From ARS98 sp030744725 (GTDB lineage Bacteria > Planctomycetota > Planctomycetia > Pirellulales > Pirellulaceae), in the NCBI GenBank assembly GCA_030744725.1, contig JASLPZ010000155.1, positions 1 to 15,581 on the forward strand: a stretch of 15,581 nucleotides of DNA. Reading direction: 5' to 3'. The notes beneath the pieces were generated by a model that saw only the letters and a list, made by a program, of their open reading frames with translations, was not told where the DNA came from and made no database searches. The stretch's first letter is position 1, and every line of letters begins with the position of its first letter. Below, in pieces: positions 1 through 7,030 of the stretch. The position numbers and the translations under genes were made by a program.

Positions 1-482
1 GAATTCCGGTGAGTCGCTACGAAGAATCGGAAACTGGTCACGGTCGCATCGAACAACGATTGTACTTTCAGTTGACCGTTCCGAAAGATCTGCAAGGACG
101 TGACGAGTGGGCGGGGCTCAAGACGATTGGAATTGCGGTCCGCATCTACCAACAAAACGGAATTGAGAAGTCCGATGTGAGATACTATTTATGTAGCATG
201 CGTCGCAACGGCAAGCTGTTCGCCAATGCGGTGCGCGATCATTGGGGGATCGAGAACACACTCCATTGGTGTCTCGACATGACGTACCGCGAAGACGAAA
301 GCCGCGTCCGAAACCGCAACTTCGCCCAAAACCTTTCGTGGCTTCGTCGCCTCACGCTAAGCCTGATCAAGCAGCATCCCGGAAAAGAAAGCAACGTGAT
401 GAAAAGACGAATGGCCGGATGGAGCGTCGACTTCTTGATCCAAATCCTTACTGGACAATACACTTAGTGTGCGCTGGCCCTG
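1..482 (+). mobile_element. Right-hand part of an ISAs1-family insertion sequence, cut by the window edge
   Basis: The segment holds the C-terminal part of an ISAs1-type transposase. It ends in a terminal sequence that, read inward on the minus strand from 482, begins CAGGGCCAGCGCACAC. A CAGGG-type tip is what I recall for ISAs1-family ends. The tip lies directly beyond the transposase stop codon, as in compact IS elements. Immediately outside it the sequence switches to a cytochrome-type coding frame on the minus strand, so the junction at 482/483 is the insertion point. The flanking octamer TGGATTCT (483-490) is the expected target duplication if this IS duplicates 8 bp. The left end and the second copy of the octamer lie outside the window, so neither the duplication nor the full IS length can be confirmed. 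Confidence 0.75.
3..467 (+). CDS. ISAs1-family transposase, C-terminal part (5' end outside window)
   Basis: This is the DDE transposase of the IS element. The reading frame is open to the left edge, so the true start lies outside the window. A GTG at position 9 is probably an internal valine. Numbering from that GTG, residues 10-15 read GHGRIE and residues 78-90 read HWGIENTLHWCLD, followed by a YREDESR stretch. This HW-x-IEN-x-LHW block is the conserved C-terminal signature of ISAs1 / H-repeat-associated transposases and should carry the catalytic glutamate (E82 here). Family members are roughly 370 residues, so a bit under half is visible. The stop at 465-467 touches the terminal inverted repeat. 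No frameshift is seen in the visible part, so the element could still be active. Confidence 0.85.
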   Translation: MPVSRYEESETGHGRIEQRLYFQLTVPKDLQGRDEWAGLKTIGIAVRIYQQNGIEKSDVRYYLCSMRRNGKLFANAVRDHWGIENTLHWCLDMTYREDESRVRNRNFAQNLSWLRRLTLSLIKQHPGKESNVMKRRMAGWSVDFLIQILTGQYT

Positions 483-927
483 TGGATTCTCCCGTGATTC
501 TCGCACGGCGCAGTTCATAGTCGGGCGTAATGCTAAAACGATGGAGCACAATCGTCGTGTTAATCTCGCCATCATCAAGAAAGAACCCTGGATGTAACTC
601 GGCCAAGTGCCGCAACTGCACGTTGTTCAGCACGCGCATTTTGTGAGGAAGGCTGAGAATGTCGATGTTTTTCTCGACCGGCCCGGCTCCGCCGACGCCT
701 CCCAGGTTGTGGCACGCCACACAGGACACGTCATTGAAGTTAGGCCCAAGACCGTCTCCGCCCGGACTAGCCGGCTCGCCAGGCTTCCACTCACGTTCGA
801 ACATATCCCGACCGATTTCCAGGATCCGGTCGCGCGATACTTCTTGTGCGACGGCGGTCAACGAACAAGGTGAAGCGGAACAATACACCGTGATAATGAT
901 GAATGTGAGGCGAAAAAGTGTGTTCAT
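448..927 (-). pseudogene. Di-haem oxidoreductase / cytochrome c-type protein, truncated by the IS
   Basis: An exported haem protein fragment. Residues 1-28 form a signal peptide (hydrophobic LTFIIITVYCSASP, then a likely cleavage after AVAQ). A haem-c site CVACH sits at residues 69-73 within a GDGLGPNFNDVSCVACH / GGVGGAGP context, which resembles the N-terminal haem region of the di-haem oxidoreductase (DHOR/'thiol oxidoreductase', COG3488) family; that match is from memory. The host coding sequence ends at the IS junction (482/483). The last ten or so codons, reading TGPAHTKCIVQ, come from the IS terminal repeat and interior, giving a chimeric 159-residue frame where the family is normally several hundred residues. 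It starts 43 nt downstream of the preceding minus-strand gene, so the two were probably cotranscribed. The second haem domain is not in the window, so the fragment is very likely non-functional. Confidence 0.75.
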
Positions 928-970
928 GAGTTTTGCTCAATAATAAAAAAGCACACTGGATATTAACCGC

Positions 971-2224
971 TTATTCACACGCCAAGTCCATGGCTTTCCG
1001 CAAACGAGGTCCATTCTCGTTGCCGACTACAGTGACGTATTCTCCGTGACGATCAAATAACAACCAGTTTCGTGAATTACGAGAAAGCGTGACGCGCGAG
1101 ATCGCGGCGTCTTGCAACAGCGCGGCAAGTTCGCCTGGCGTTACTTGGACTGATGCGAACGAAGTCAATCGGTCACGGACGGCATTACTCTTCGGTTCCC
1201 AAATCAACAACTCAGCCAGCTCATTCACAGGTGGTGCCGCGAAAGGTTGATCGTCGACAACGATCATCATCGGCCGATGCTGGAGACGCGATCTCGCATA
1301 CCAGCCGTAAAGCGCCTTGCGACGCGCTGTGATCGATAAGCATGGCTGTCCCGTCACCGTCTCGAAACAGATGCGATCTAGCTTGTCGAGCGCTACTAAA
1401 GGAACTTCGCTCAACACTAAGTGTGCGAAACTCGTCCGAACTTCGCCATGGTGCCCCAACCGTGCAATCGCTTGCTCCAACATCGCTCCTTGCAACTGGT
1501 TTGCGAATCGATCGGCCAGTTCCCGCTTGTGAACCTGGCTAGCGGTCGCCACGACGTGGTTGACATATTGTGGACTCCACGCTTTGGTCGAGCCGCTTAC
1601 GTCGCGTTTGCCGGCACAGGAGCGTTGAAAATCCAACAGATGCTTACCGTGGGCGCAGGTCAAATGCCAATTGCTTACTGCAAGAACCTGACGATCTGCT
1701 TCGCGTTCCAGCTGCGTTTCGCGCATCAAACGCTCGGCCAATGCAGCTGCGTTCAACAGGTCGTCGGCTGGCAGGAAGCCGATCGCCAAGTGCAACACCC
1801 GCGCTTCCGACGTGCAAAAGTAAAACATGACGTTGTCGGATCGGCCGTACTCGGGCGAAGGCGACGCGCGTCGCGGCATCCGCCGCTTGACTTTTTCCGA
1901 TTCGCCGCGTTGCCGGCAAACGACCTCGAATCGTCGCTGCGACAATTCGATGATCCGCGGATCACAAAACGTCGTCGCTTCCAGCAAGCGCCCCATGCGC
2001 GATGTAAAAGGCTCAGTCGTCACCTCACCTGCCAGGTCAATCACCAACAGAGGTCTTTTCTTCTCCCTTGCCTGGCGACTGGCCGCGTCAAGTGACGGCG
2101 TCCATCTGAACCCTTCAGCAGCGTTGCCAAGGCGACACGGGTGACAGGTCAGACACAGCCATGTCGTGCACAGCAGCAACGTGCCTCGAAGAATCGGAAG
2201 TTGCACTAAGCAAGAAAAATGCAT
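971..2224 (-). CDS. Secreted protein with thioredoxin-like segments lacking CxxC, function unknown
   Basis: 417 residues. The N-terminus (about 1-36) is hydrophobic (LPILRGTLLLCTTWLCLTC) and followed by NAAEG, consistent with a signal peptide, so export is likely. Residues about 40-165 have the layout of a thioredoxin-fold domain: SLDAASRQAREKKRPLLVID at the start and VLHLAIGFLPADDLLNA near the end. The CxxC active site expected after the first strand is replaced by AGEVTTEP, so classical redox activity is unlikely. A second segment (about 310-417) with NWLLFDRHGEYVTVVG also looks thioredoxin-like. The middle is helical. The gene lies just upstream of the broken haem protein in the same direction, so it may have served that protein's assembly or redox system; that is inference. 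No Shine-Dalgarno sequence is evident before the ATG. Exact family not recognised. Confidence 0.7.
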   Translation of the reverse strand: MHFSCLVQLPILRGTLLLCTTWLCLTCHPCRLGNAAEGFRWTPSLDAASRQAREKKRPLLVIDLAGEVTTEPFTSRMGRLLEATTFCDPRIIELSQRRFEVVCRQRGESEKVKRRMPRRASPSPEYGRSDNVMFYFCTSEARVLHLAIGFLPADDLLNAAALAERLMRETQLEREADRQVLAVSNWHLTCAHGKHLLDFQRSCAGKRDVSGSTKAWSPQYVNHVVATASQVHKRELADRFANQLQGAMLEQAIARLGHHGEVRTSFAHLVLSEVPLVALDKLDRICFETVTGQPCLSITARRKALYGWYARSRLQHRPMMIVVDDQPFAAPPVNELAELLIWEPKSNAVRDRLTSFASVQVTPGELAALLQDAAISRVTLSRNSRNWLLFDRHGEYVTVVGNENGPRLRKAMDLACE

Positions 2225-2498
2225 CGGAAATCGATCAGGCCAATGGGCCGCAGATGGGCGGCGGCAAGAACATCCACCTCTCTACCTATTTATTTCCTAC
2301 GCCGCGACGAAGGTCACAAAAAATCTGACAAGAAGAGTTAAGAAACAGCTCGAGATTCGCGTCTCAAGCCCCCGCTGCCTCGCCAGACCTCCCAGAGGAC
2401 GTATATGTCGCATGTAGTGCGGTTTGGTGGAATCTATTTGTGGTGTTCGAAGACCCTCTTTGGTTGCGGCCAGAGGCTGCGCCGGGAGCATTCGAGGA
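2225..2498. other. Intergenic region between the deaminase operon and the 971-2224 gene
   Basis: 274 bp without a convincing gene. It contains the candidate terminator at 2330-2369 and an AT-rich pocket (AAATAAATA on the minus strand at 2295-2287) that could belong to the promoter of the downstream minus-strand gene. A TTGTCA (minus, 2331-2326) is present but not at consensus spacing from that pocket, so no promoter is called. Confidence 0.4.
2330..2369 (-). terminator. Candidate rho-independent terminator after the deaminase operon
   Basis: On the minus strand the RNA would form an 8-bp stem, GCUUGAGA paired with UCUCGAGC (2369-2362 with 2355-2348, one G-U wobble), closed by the 6-nt loop CGCGAA and followed by the U-rich tract UGUUUCUUAACUCUUCUU. 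On the plus strand the same pair contains a C-A mismatch and is followed by no T tract, so the signal is directional. It lies 129 nt beyond the deaminase stop and upstream of the next minus-strand gene, where an operon terminator is expected. Confidence 0.5.
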
Positions 2499-2972
2499 TC
2501 AATAGACAACGCGATCAGGACATTCCTGCCACAGGCGAAACAGCTGTTGGCATTCGTCGGCCAGCACGCCGGATTCCAATCGTACGGTGCTCCCTCCGAT
2601 CTTCAGCACTTCGGCAGCTGACAGGCGAAGCTCGTTGAACCCGGCGGATTCGGCGTCGGCAATCGTGGCGCCAAACAAAACAGTTCCAACGCGTGCCCAA
2701 TGCAACGCGGCCATGCACATGGGACATGGTTCGCAGGTTGTGGCCACCAAGCTATCCTCCAGATGAACTTGCTCGGCGACACGACACGCCGCGCGCAAGG
2801 CGTTGATTTCGGCGTGTGCGGTAATATCGGTCGAGGCGACGACGGTATTGTGCGCCACGGCCAGGACCTTGTCGTTGGATGCGATGGCACAACCGAAAGG
2901 GCTCTGACCGTCGGCAATCCCCCTCTGAGCGGCTTCGACTGCCAATTGCATCAGTTCGACAGGATCGATCAT
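2499..2972 (-). CDS. Guanine-deaminase-like zinc deaminase (cytidine/deoxycytidylate deaminase fold)
   Basis: 157 residues when started at the ATG at 2972. A longer frame reaches back to 3215 but lies wholly inside the upstream aminotransferase gene. The zinc site is complete: HAEIN at 53-57 gives H53 as ligand and E55 as proton shuttle, and CEPCPMC at 80-86 gives C83 and C86. Length and the PCPMC-x-A-x-x-WAR block followed by AESAGFNEL resemble bacterial guanine deaminase (hydrolysis of guanine to xanthine and ammonia) more than TadA, but the substrate cannot be fixed from sequence. No signal peptide, so cytoplasmic. Its ATG overlaps the aminotransferase stop (ATGA at 2972-2969), implying translational coupling and a shared pathway or regulation. 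A terminator candidate follows at 2369-2330. Confidence 0.85.
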   Translation of the reverse strand: MIDPVELMQLAVEAAQRGIADGQSPFGCAIASNDKVLAVAHNTVVASTDITAHAEINALRAACRVAEQVHLEDSLVATTCEPCPMCMAALHWARVGTVLFGATIADAESAGFNELRLSAAEVLKIGGSTVRLESGVLADECQQLFRLWQECPDRVVY

Positions 2973-4369
2973 GATTTCACCAACTTGGCAGCTAGAGCGG
3001 AAAAGATTCCGTACATCACCTTGAGATACTCGCGTGCTTCCGCGACTGTCATCACCAGCGGCGGACTGACACGGATCACTTTTCCGGCGAGCGGTCCCAG
3101 CAAATGGATCGCGCGGCCTTTCGCGTCGCCGCGGTAGCACGCCTCGACACACAGGTTGGCGACTTCTTCGGGCTTGCAATGGTCGAAACCGGCACACTCG
3201 ATGCCCCAGACACACCCTTCACCACGCACTTTTACGATCACACCGGTCTCTTTCAGGCGTTGCAATCCGGCCTCCAATTCAGCGGCCAGCTCTTGTCCTC
3301 GGGCCAAAACGTCGTCTTGCTCAAATTCATCCAACGTGGCCAGCACGGCGGCGGAAGAAAGAGGGTTGGCACTCCAGGTGTCTGAGCCTTCGCCATAGCC
3401 CAGTCCGTCAAAGATACTACGGCGTCCCACGGCAGCGCTAACGGGAACACCATTCCCCAGACCTTTTCCCAAGCAGACGATATCCGGTTCGATGCCGTAG
3501 TGAGTGAAGGCATACATCGGTCCGGTGCGACCGAAATTCGACTGAATCTCGTCCAGAATGAAGATTACATCGTGATCGCGGCAAAACTGCTGTAGCATCT
3601 GCAGGTATTCGGGCTGCGGATGGTACGAGCCACCGCCACCCAGATAGGGTTCGGTGATCAAGCAACAGATTTGGGAACCCAGTTCTTGATCCAGGCTCGC
3701 AAGTTCCTGGCGATACTTTTCCAGGGCTAACGCCTCGCGGCGTGTGGCCAGATCATCACATTCGGCCAAGGGGAAACTAATAAAGCGGACGCGAGGGTCA
3801 CGTTCCTTGTCGGTTTCTGATCCTGTCACGGCACCTGCCAAGCCCTTCTTGCCGTGAAAGCCACCACGGGTTGCCAGGATGATGTTTCGTTGCGGATCGC
3901 GTGACATCGATGCCCAGAGCGCTTTCTGAACCGCTTCGCTGCCGCTGGCCGCCCACAACACCTGTTCCATACGACCTCCACCTTCGGCGGAACGCATGTT
4001 CGCGAGCAGTCGTTCGCTGGCCTCGACCTCCAATTCCGTCGCGGCGTTATACGCCGTAAGCGGCGCGGCCACTATGAATTCGGCCCGTTCGTCGAGATTC
4101 CGAATACCTAAATTGTCGAGCAACCGTTTCCACCAGCGCGTCGGATTGTGGCCCAAATTGGAGACCAGCACTCCCGAACTGAAGTCGGCAAGTTTGCGAC
4201 CTTCGGGCGTAAAATGATAACTGCCAGCGCTCTTGGAGATCAAAGCCAGCGACGGCGTAAACGTACGCAGGGTCCTAGGCTCGACCCGGGTCAAACGTTG
4301 CCGGATGATATTCGACGATTCTTCGCCTGGATGCTGGATGGACGAGTCGGTTTGGTTTTCGTTCGACAT
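2969..4369 (-). CDS. Class III PLP-dependent aminotransferase (acetylornithine/GABA aminotransferase superfamily)
   Basis: 466 residues from the ATG at 4369, chosen because AGAGAG lies just upstream. A GTG at 4426 would add 19 residues, but these are poorly family-like and encoded across a 14-bp tandem duplication. Fold-type I class III features are clear: GSEA at 143-146 for cofactor phosphate binding, a FHGKKG motif at 171-176, the LDEIQSNFGRTG block at 272-283 with PLP-contacting D273, and the Schiff-base lysine K302 in LGKGLGNG. It should move an amino group between an amine donor and a carbonyl substrate; family members act on omega-amino acids, amino sugars or cyclitols, and the specificity is not readable here. 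It lies 62 nt after the Gfo/Idh/MocA gene and overlaps the deaminase gene by 4 nt, so an oxidised product of the former is a plausible substrate. Confidence 0.9.
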   Translation of the reverse strand: MSNENQTDSSIQHPGEESSNIIRQRLTRVEPRTLRTFTPSLALISKSAGSYHFTPEGRKLADFSSGVLVSNLGHNPTRWWKRLLDNLGIRNLDERAEFIVAAPLTAYNAATELEVEASERLLANMRSAEGGGRMEQVLWAASGSEAVQKALWASMSRDPQRNIILATRGGFHGKKGLAGAVTGSETDKERDPRVRFISFPLAECDDLATRREALALEKYRQELASLDQELGSQICCLITEPYLGGGGSYHPQPEYLQMLQQFCRDHDVIFILDEIQSNFGRTGPMYAFTHYGIEPDIVCLGKGLGNGVPVSAAVGRRSIFDGLGYGEGSDTWSANPLSSAAVLATLDEFEQDDVLARGQELAAELEAGLQRLKETGVIVKVRGEGCVWGIECAGFDHCKPEEVANLCVEACYRGDAKGRAIHLLGPLAGKVIRVSPPLVMTVAEAREYLKVMYGIFSALAAKLVKS

Positions 4370-4384
4370 CGGCTCTCTTGGGTT

Positions 4385-4412
4385 CAGTGCACGGTCTCCA
4401 GCGCACGGTCTC
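4385..4412. repeat. 14-bp tandem duplication upstream of the aminotransferase gene
   Basis: Two adjacent 14-mers, CAGTGCACGGTCTC (4385-4398) and CAGCGCACGGTCTC (4399-4412), differ at one base. They fill the spacer between the oxidoreductase stop and the preferred aminotransferase start. The length is not a multiple of three, which fits non-coding sequence. It could be a replication-slippage product or a paired protein/RNA site within the operon. Confidence 0.6.
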
Positions 4413-4431
4413 TTGGCTGTCGACACGCCGT

Positions 4432-5733
4432 TTAGACAGCAGGTTCATACAAAATATCGGGCTCGTCCGAAGTTGGCTGGTACAGGACAAGTCCGCCGCG
4501 TGATTCGTTGACGTGTACAACACAATTCGGCTGCCCGGCGGCGTGTCGCGCCAATATGGCTTCCATCGCTTGGACGGTCGCCACGACTTGACGATCGGCA
4601 GACAGGTCGTTGTAGGACAGATCACGGGCTTCAGCGATCCGCCGATCACGTTGGTCGGCTGATCCGCCGTATTCCACATTGGCGACCTCGCGGGCGAAGC
4701 GATCCAGAACTTCGATCCCATAGCCGCGGTGCGAATGCTGTCCGTGTGGCTCTAAGAACGAACCACTGTAATGGTTGTTGATGGAGATTTTGGCTTCGAT
4801 GGGCGTCTTGCCTTCGATTGTGCATTCCACACCGCGACGACGGCTGTGTCCGTTCCAGACGCCATTGTCAAAACGAAATTGCACTTCTTGTTCCACATAA
4901 CCGGGGAAATTGTCCGGCGTGACCCAACTGGTGTGAATGTCGAAAGCGGCCTCGCGCCCCGAGGCATATTCATAGATCACGCGCAACTGGGTCGAATCCC
5001 AAGTTGGACCATCCTGCGGGCCGACGATCCCACGCTGGCCCGTGCACGAGACACTCTTGAGCTTGCCGCCAAACGTAAAGTCGATCAACTTCAGATAGTG
5101 CACCGCGACATACGTTCCGGGGTTCCGGCCCGTGATCCACTCGGAGAATTGTGCGCCAGAAATCATCTTAGGTTCAAGCAGTGTGCAGTAGCCGTTGTTG
5201 ACGTGCTGCAACGTCTGATCGGCGACAAGCGTCCGCAACTTCTTGTGGTCCGGATCAAACAGTTTGTGATAAACCACTTTGGCCAAGACATTCTTAAGAC
5301 GTGCCAATCGGTCCAGCTGGTCCAATTCCTGCAACGACAACACCGACGGTTTTTCAATTAGCACGTGCTTGCCCGCCTCGAGCGCCGCGTGGGCGGCTGT
5401 AAAATGCCGATCATCCGGCGTTGCCACGCAGACGAAATCGACATCGATGTCCAAAAGCTTGTCGATCGCATTCGGCTCGGCAAAACTTTGAAAATCGGCC
5501 ACCTTACCTCGAGAAGCCTGCTTGTATGCTTCTGCGCGACGACCGGTCCGGCTGGCAACGGCCGCCATTTCAACTTCACAAAGCCCAAAGCGGCGGTCGT
5601 ACAGCCCGTCGCGTCTCGAGTTCTCGAAGAAGGGGCGATACGTCTCGTCAAAGATCATGCCGATCCCGACCATGCCGCCGCGCAGGCACAGCGGGCTGGC
5701 CTCTGGTTCCGATGTTGGAATGTTCATGTTCAT
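4432..5733 (-). CDS. Gfo/Idh/MocA-family NAD(P)-dependent oxidoreductase
   Basis: 433 residues. N-terminal Rossmann domain: GMVGIGMIF at 20-28 (the usual third glycine of GxGxxG is replaced), CVATPDDRH at 102-110, and the diagnostic EKP at 127-129 whose lysine is the catalytic/cofactor contact. The C-terminal substrate domain contains VHYLKLIDF (211-219), which supplies the conserved histidine, and HSHRGYGIEVLDRF near 333-346. Members oxidise or reduce a hydroxyl of sugars, inositols or amino-sugars. First gene of the minus-strand operon and divergent from the sugar-isomerase-like gene at 5975. No signal peptide or Tat motif, so cytoplasmic, unlike the many exported planctomycete relatives. 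Two ATGs (5733 and 5727) are possible starts; neither has a Shine-Dalgarno sequence. Substrate unknown. Confidence 0.88.
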   Translation of the reverse strand: MNMNIPTSEPEASPLCLRGGMVGIGMIFDETYRPFFENSRRDGLYDRRFGLCEVEMAAVASRTGRRAEAYKQASRGKVADFQSFAEPNAIDKLLDIDVDFVCVATPDDRHFTAAHAALEAGKHVLIEKPSVLSLQELDQLDRLARLKNVLAKVVYHKLFDPDHKKLRTLVADQTLQHVNNGYCTLLEPKMISGAQFSEWITGRNPGTYVAVHYLKLIDFTFGGKLKSVSCTGQRGIVGPQDGPTWDSTQLRVIYEYASGREAAFDIHTSWVTPDNFPGYVEQEVQFRFDNGVWNGHSRRRGVECTIEGKTPIEAKISINNHYSGSFLEPHGQHSHRGYGIEVLDRFAREVANVEYGGSADQRDRRIAEARDLSYNDLSADRQVVATVQAMEAILARHAAGQPNCVVHVNESRGGLVLYQPTSDEPDILYEPAV

Positions 5734-5974
5734 GAAAATAACGCACGGAGTGGCGATTTACCACTACGTCAGTGGCAGTGACACCAACTAATTCGAGCGA
5801 ACGCTCGGCTTCTGACAACTCGCTCCTGTTGATGGCCAGCTACTTGCACAGCAATCGCGAATCTCAGGAATAGCTGCTGTACGGCAGTGTGGACCAAATG
5901 AGGCTGCCCCTTGCGTCTCGCGGATTCCGGCTTCACAATGGCCGCCTGCACGAACTTCCTGAAGGACGACAACC
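5734..5974. promoter_or_regulatory. Divergent control region with several dyads
   Basis: The 241 bp between the divergent oxidoreductase operon and the isomerase-like gene carry compact inverted repeats: CCACT-ACGTC-AGTGG at 5761-5775, an overlapping GTCA/TGAC pair at 5768-5782, and CGAGCG-AA-CGCTCG at 5794-5807. These lie 28-74 bp upstream of the oxidoreductase start, where an operator would act on that promoter. No consensus -35/-10 pair was recognised. The isomerase-like gene has GAAGGA at 5961-5966, eight bases before its ATG, a good ribosome-binding site. Regulator identity unknown. Confidence 0.35.
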
Positions 5975-6988
5975 ATGGCCGACCAACCCAGCGTCATTCT
6001 CTCTGGCTTCGCGGACGAAGCTGCCAACCAAAAAACCGCCGAACAGCAGTTTTCCGCCTTTGCCTCGTTAGGCCTTCAGTACTACACGATCCGCTTCATT
6101 GACGCCGGAAAAGGCGTTAAGAACGTGATGCAATTAACCAAGTCAGAGATCACGAAGGTGCGGCACCTGGAAGACGAATACGGTCTCAACGTTTCGTCGC
6201 TGGGCTCCCCCATCGGCAAAGTCAAGCTGCTGGATGTGGATGACAAGACAAAGAATAAATTCATCCCCTTTAAGAAGTACCTGGAAAAAGACGTCCATCG
6301 CGCCTGCGAGCTCGCTCATGCGTTTGAAACGAAGTTGATTCGTGGTTTTTCGTTCTACCATCCACGCGGTACAGACCCCTGGGACCATATTCCACAGGTC
6401 GTCGACCAGTTGGGTCGAATTGCCGAAACGTGTCACCGAAGCGACCTTATCTTTGGTCTGGAAATCGAAGCCAATCTCATTGGCCAAAGTGGCGAATTGT
6501 TGGCGGAAATCTATCGCCAAGTGAGCCATCCCGCCCTGATGCTGATCTTTGATGCGGGAAACATCACGTCGATGGGCTGCGAAGCGGGCGAGGTCTTCGA
6601 CCAGTACACGGCGATGAAACGCGGCATTGGCTGGATGCATATTAAAGACTACAAACACTCGGGAGCTGCCAAACGTGTCGATCATGTGGAAGAAGCGGCG
6701 CTAAAACACTTTGTGCCCGCGGACATTGGCGACAGCGGCCACGAACGGATCCTCAGCGACTTTGCAGGACTGATCCCGCCGCTGCAACGCAAGCTGAAAC
6801 GCCGTGGTGTGCCGGGTGTGTTTTTGGATCTCGAACCGCACGTCAAAGGTGGCGGCCAGTTCGGCGGGTTTAGTGGACCAGACGGCATGCTCGTTGCCCT
6901 CCGCGGCCTCTGCCGTGTGCTCGACTATGTCGGCATAGAATACCACCTTCGCGACTTTGACGATGTTTGTGCGGCACGGGGGTTCTAG
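5975..6988 (+). CDS. Sugar phosphate isomerase/epimerase-like TIM barrel (AP endonuclease 2 superfamily)
   Basis: 337 residues; ATG preceded by GAAGGA at ideal spacing. The barrel's metal-site residues can be followed strand by strand: GLEIEAN at 161-167 (E163/E165), IFDAGN at 191-196 (D193), MHIKDY at 221-226 (H222) and LDLEPH at 284-289 (E287). These match the xylose-isomerase-like family, whose members isomerise or epimerise keto-sugars, inososes or related compounds using a divalent metal. No signal peptide, so cytoplasmic. Slightly longer than the usual 260-300 residues. It diverges from the Gfo/Idh/MocA operon, and such pairs are very common in sugar/polyol catabolism, so a shared substrate is a reasonable inference. 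Substrate cannot be read from the sequence. Confidence 0.85.
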   Translation: MADQPSVILSGFADEAANQKTAEQQFSAFASLGLQYYTIRFIDAGKGVKNVMQLTKSEITKVRHLEDEYGLNVSSLGSPIGKVKLLDVDDKTKNKFIPFKKYLEKDVHRACELAHAFETKLIRGFSFYHPRGTDPWDHIPQVVDQLGRIAETCHRSDLIFGLEIEANLIGQSGELLAEIYRQVSHPALMLIFDAGNITSMGCEAGEVFDQYTAMKRGIGWMHIKDYKHSGAAKRVDHVEEAALKHFVPADIGDSGHERILSDFAGLIPPLQRKLKRRGVPGVFLDLEPHVKGGGQFGGFSGPDGMLVALRGLCRVLDYVGIEYHLRDFDDVCAARGF

Positions 6989-7010
6989 GCCGATTCAAGA
7001 AACTCGGCTT
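6987..7010. terminator. Weak hairpin between convergent genes
   Basis: AGGCCGA (6987-6993) can pair with TCGGCTT (7004-7010) around a 10-nt loop, with one G-U wobble. It overlaps the isomerase-like stop codon and lies in the 42-bp gap to the convergent FHA gene, where bidirectional termination would be useful. No U tract follows on either strand, so termination is only a suggestion. Confidence 0.25.
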
Positions 7011-7030
7011 GGAATTCCATGAGCGAAAGA

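Noticed and set aside
1421..2095. 224-codon plus-strand open frame
   Set aside because: It is antisense to the secreted thioredoxin-like gene, has no signal or family motif, and is Arg/Gln/Leu-rich in the way reverse-complement shadows are.
2141..2155. CLTCH, a haem-c-like CxxCH, in the N-terminus of the 971-2224 protein
   Set aside because: It lies within the hydrophobic core of the predicted signal peptide, so it would be removed or membrane-buried and is unlikely to bind haem.
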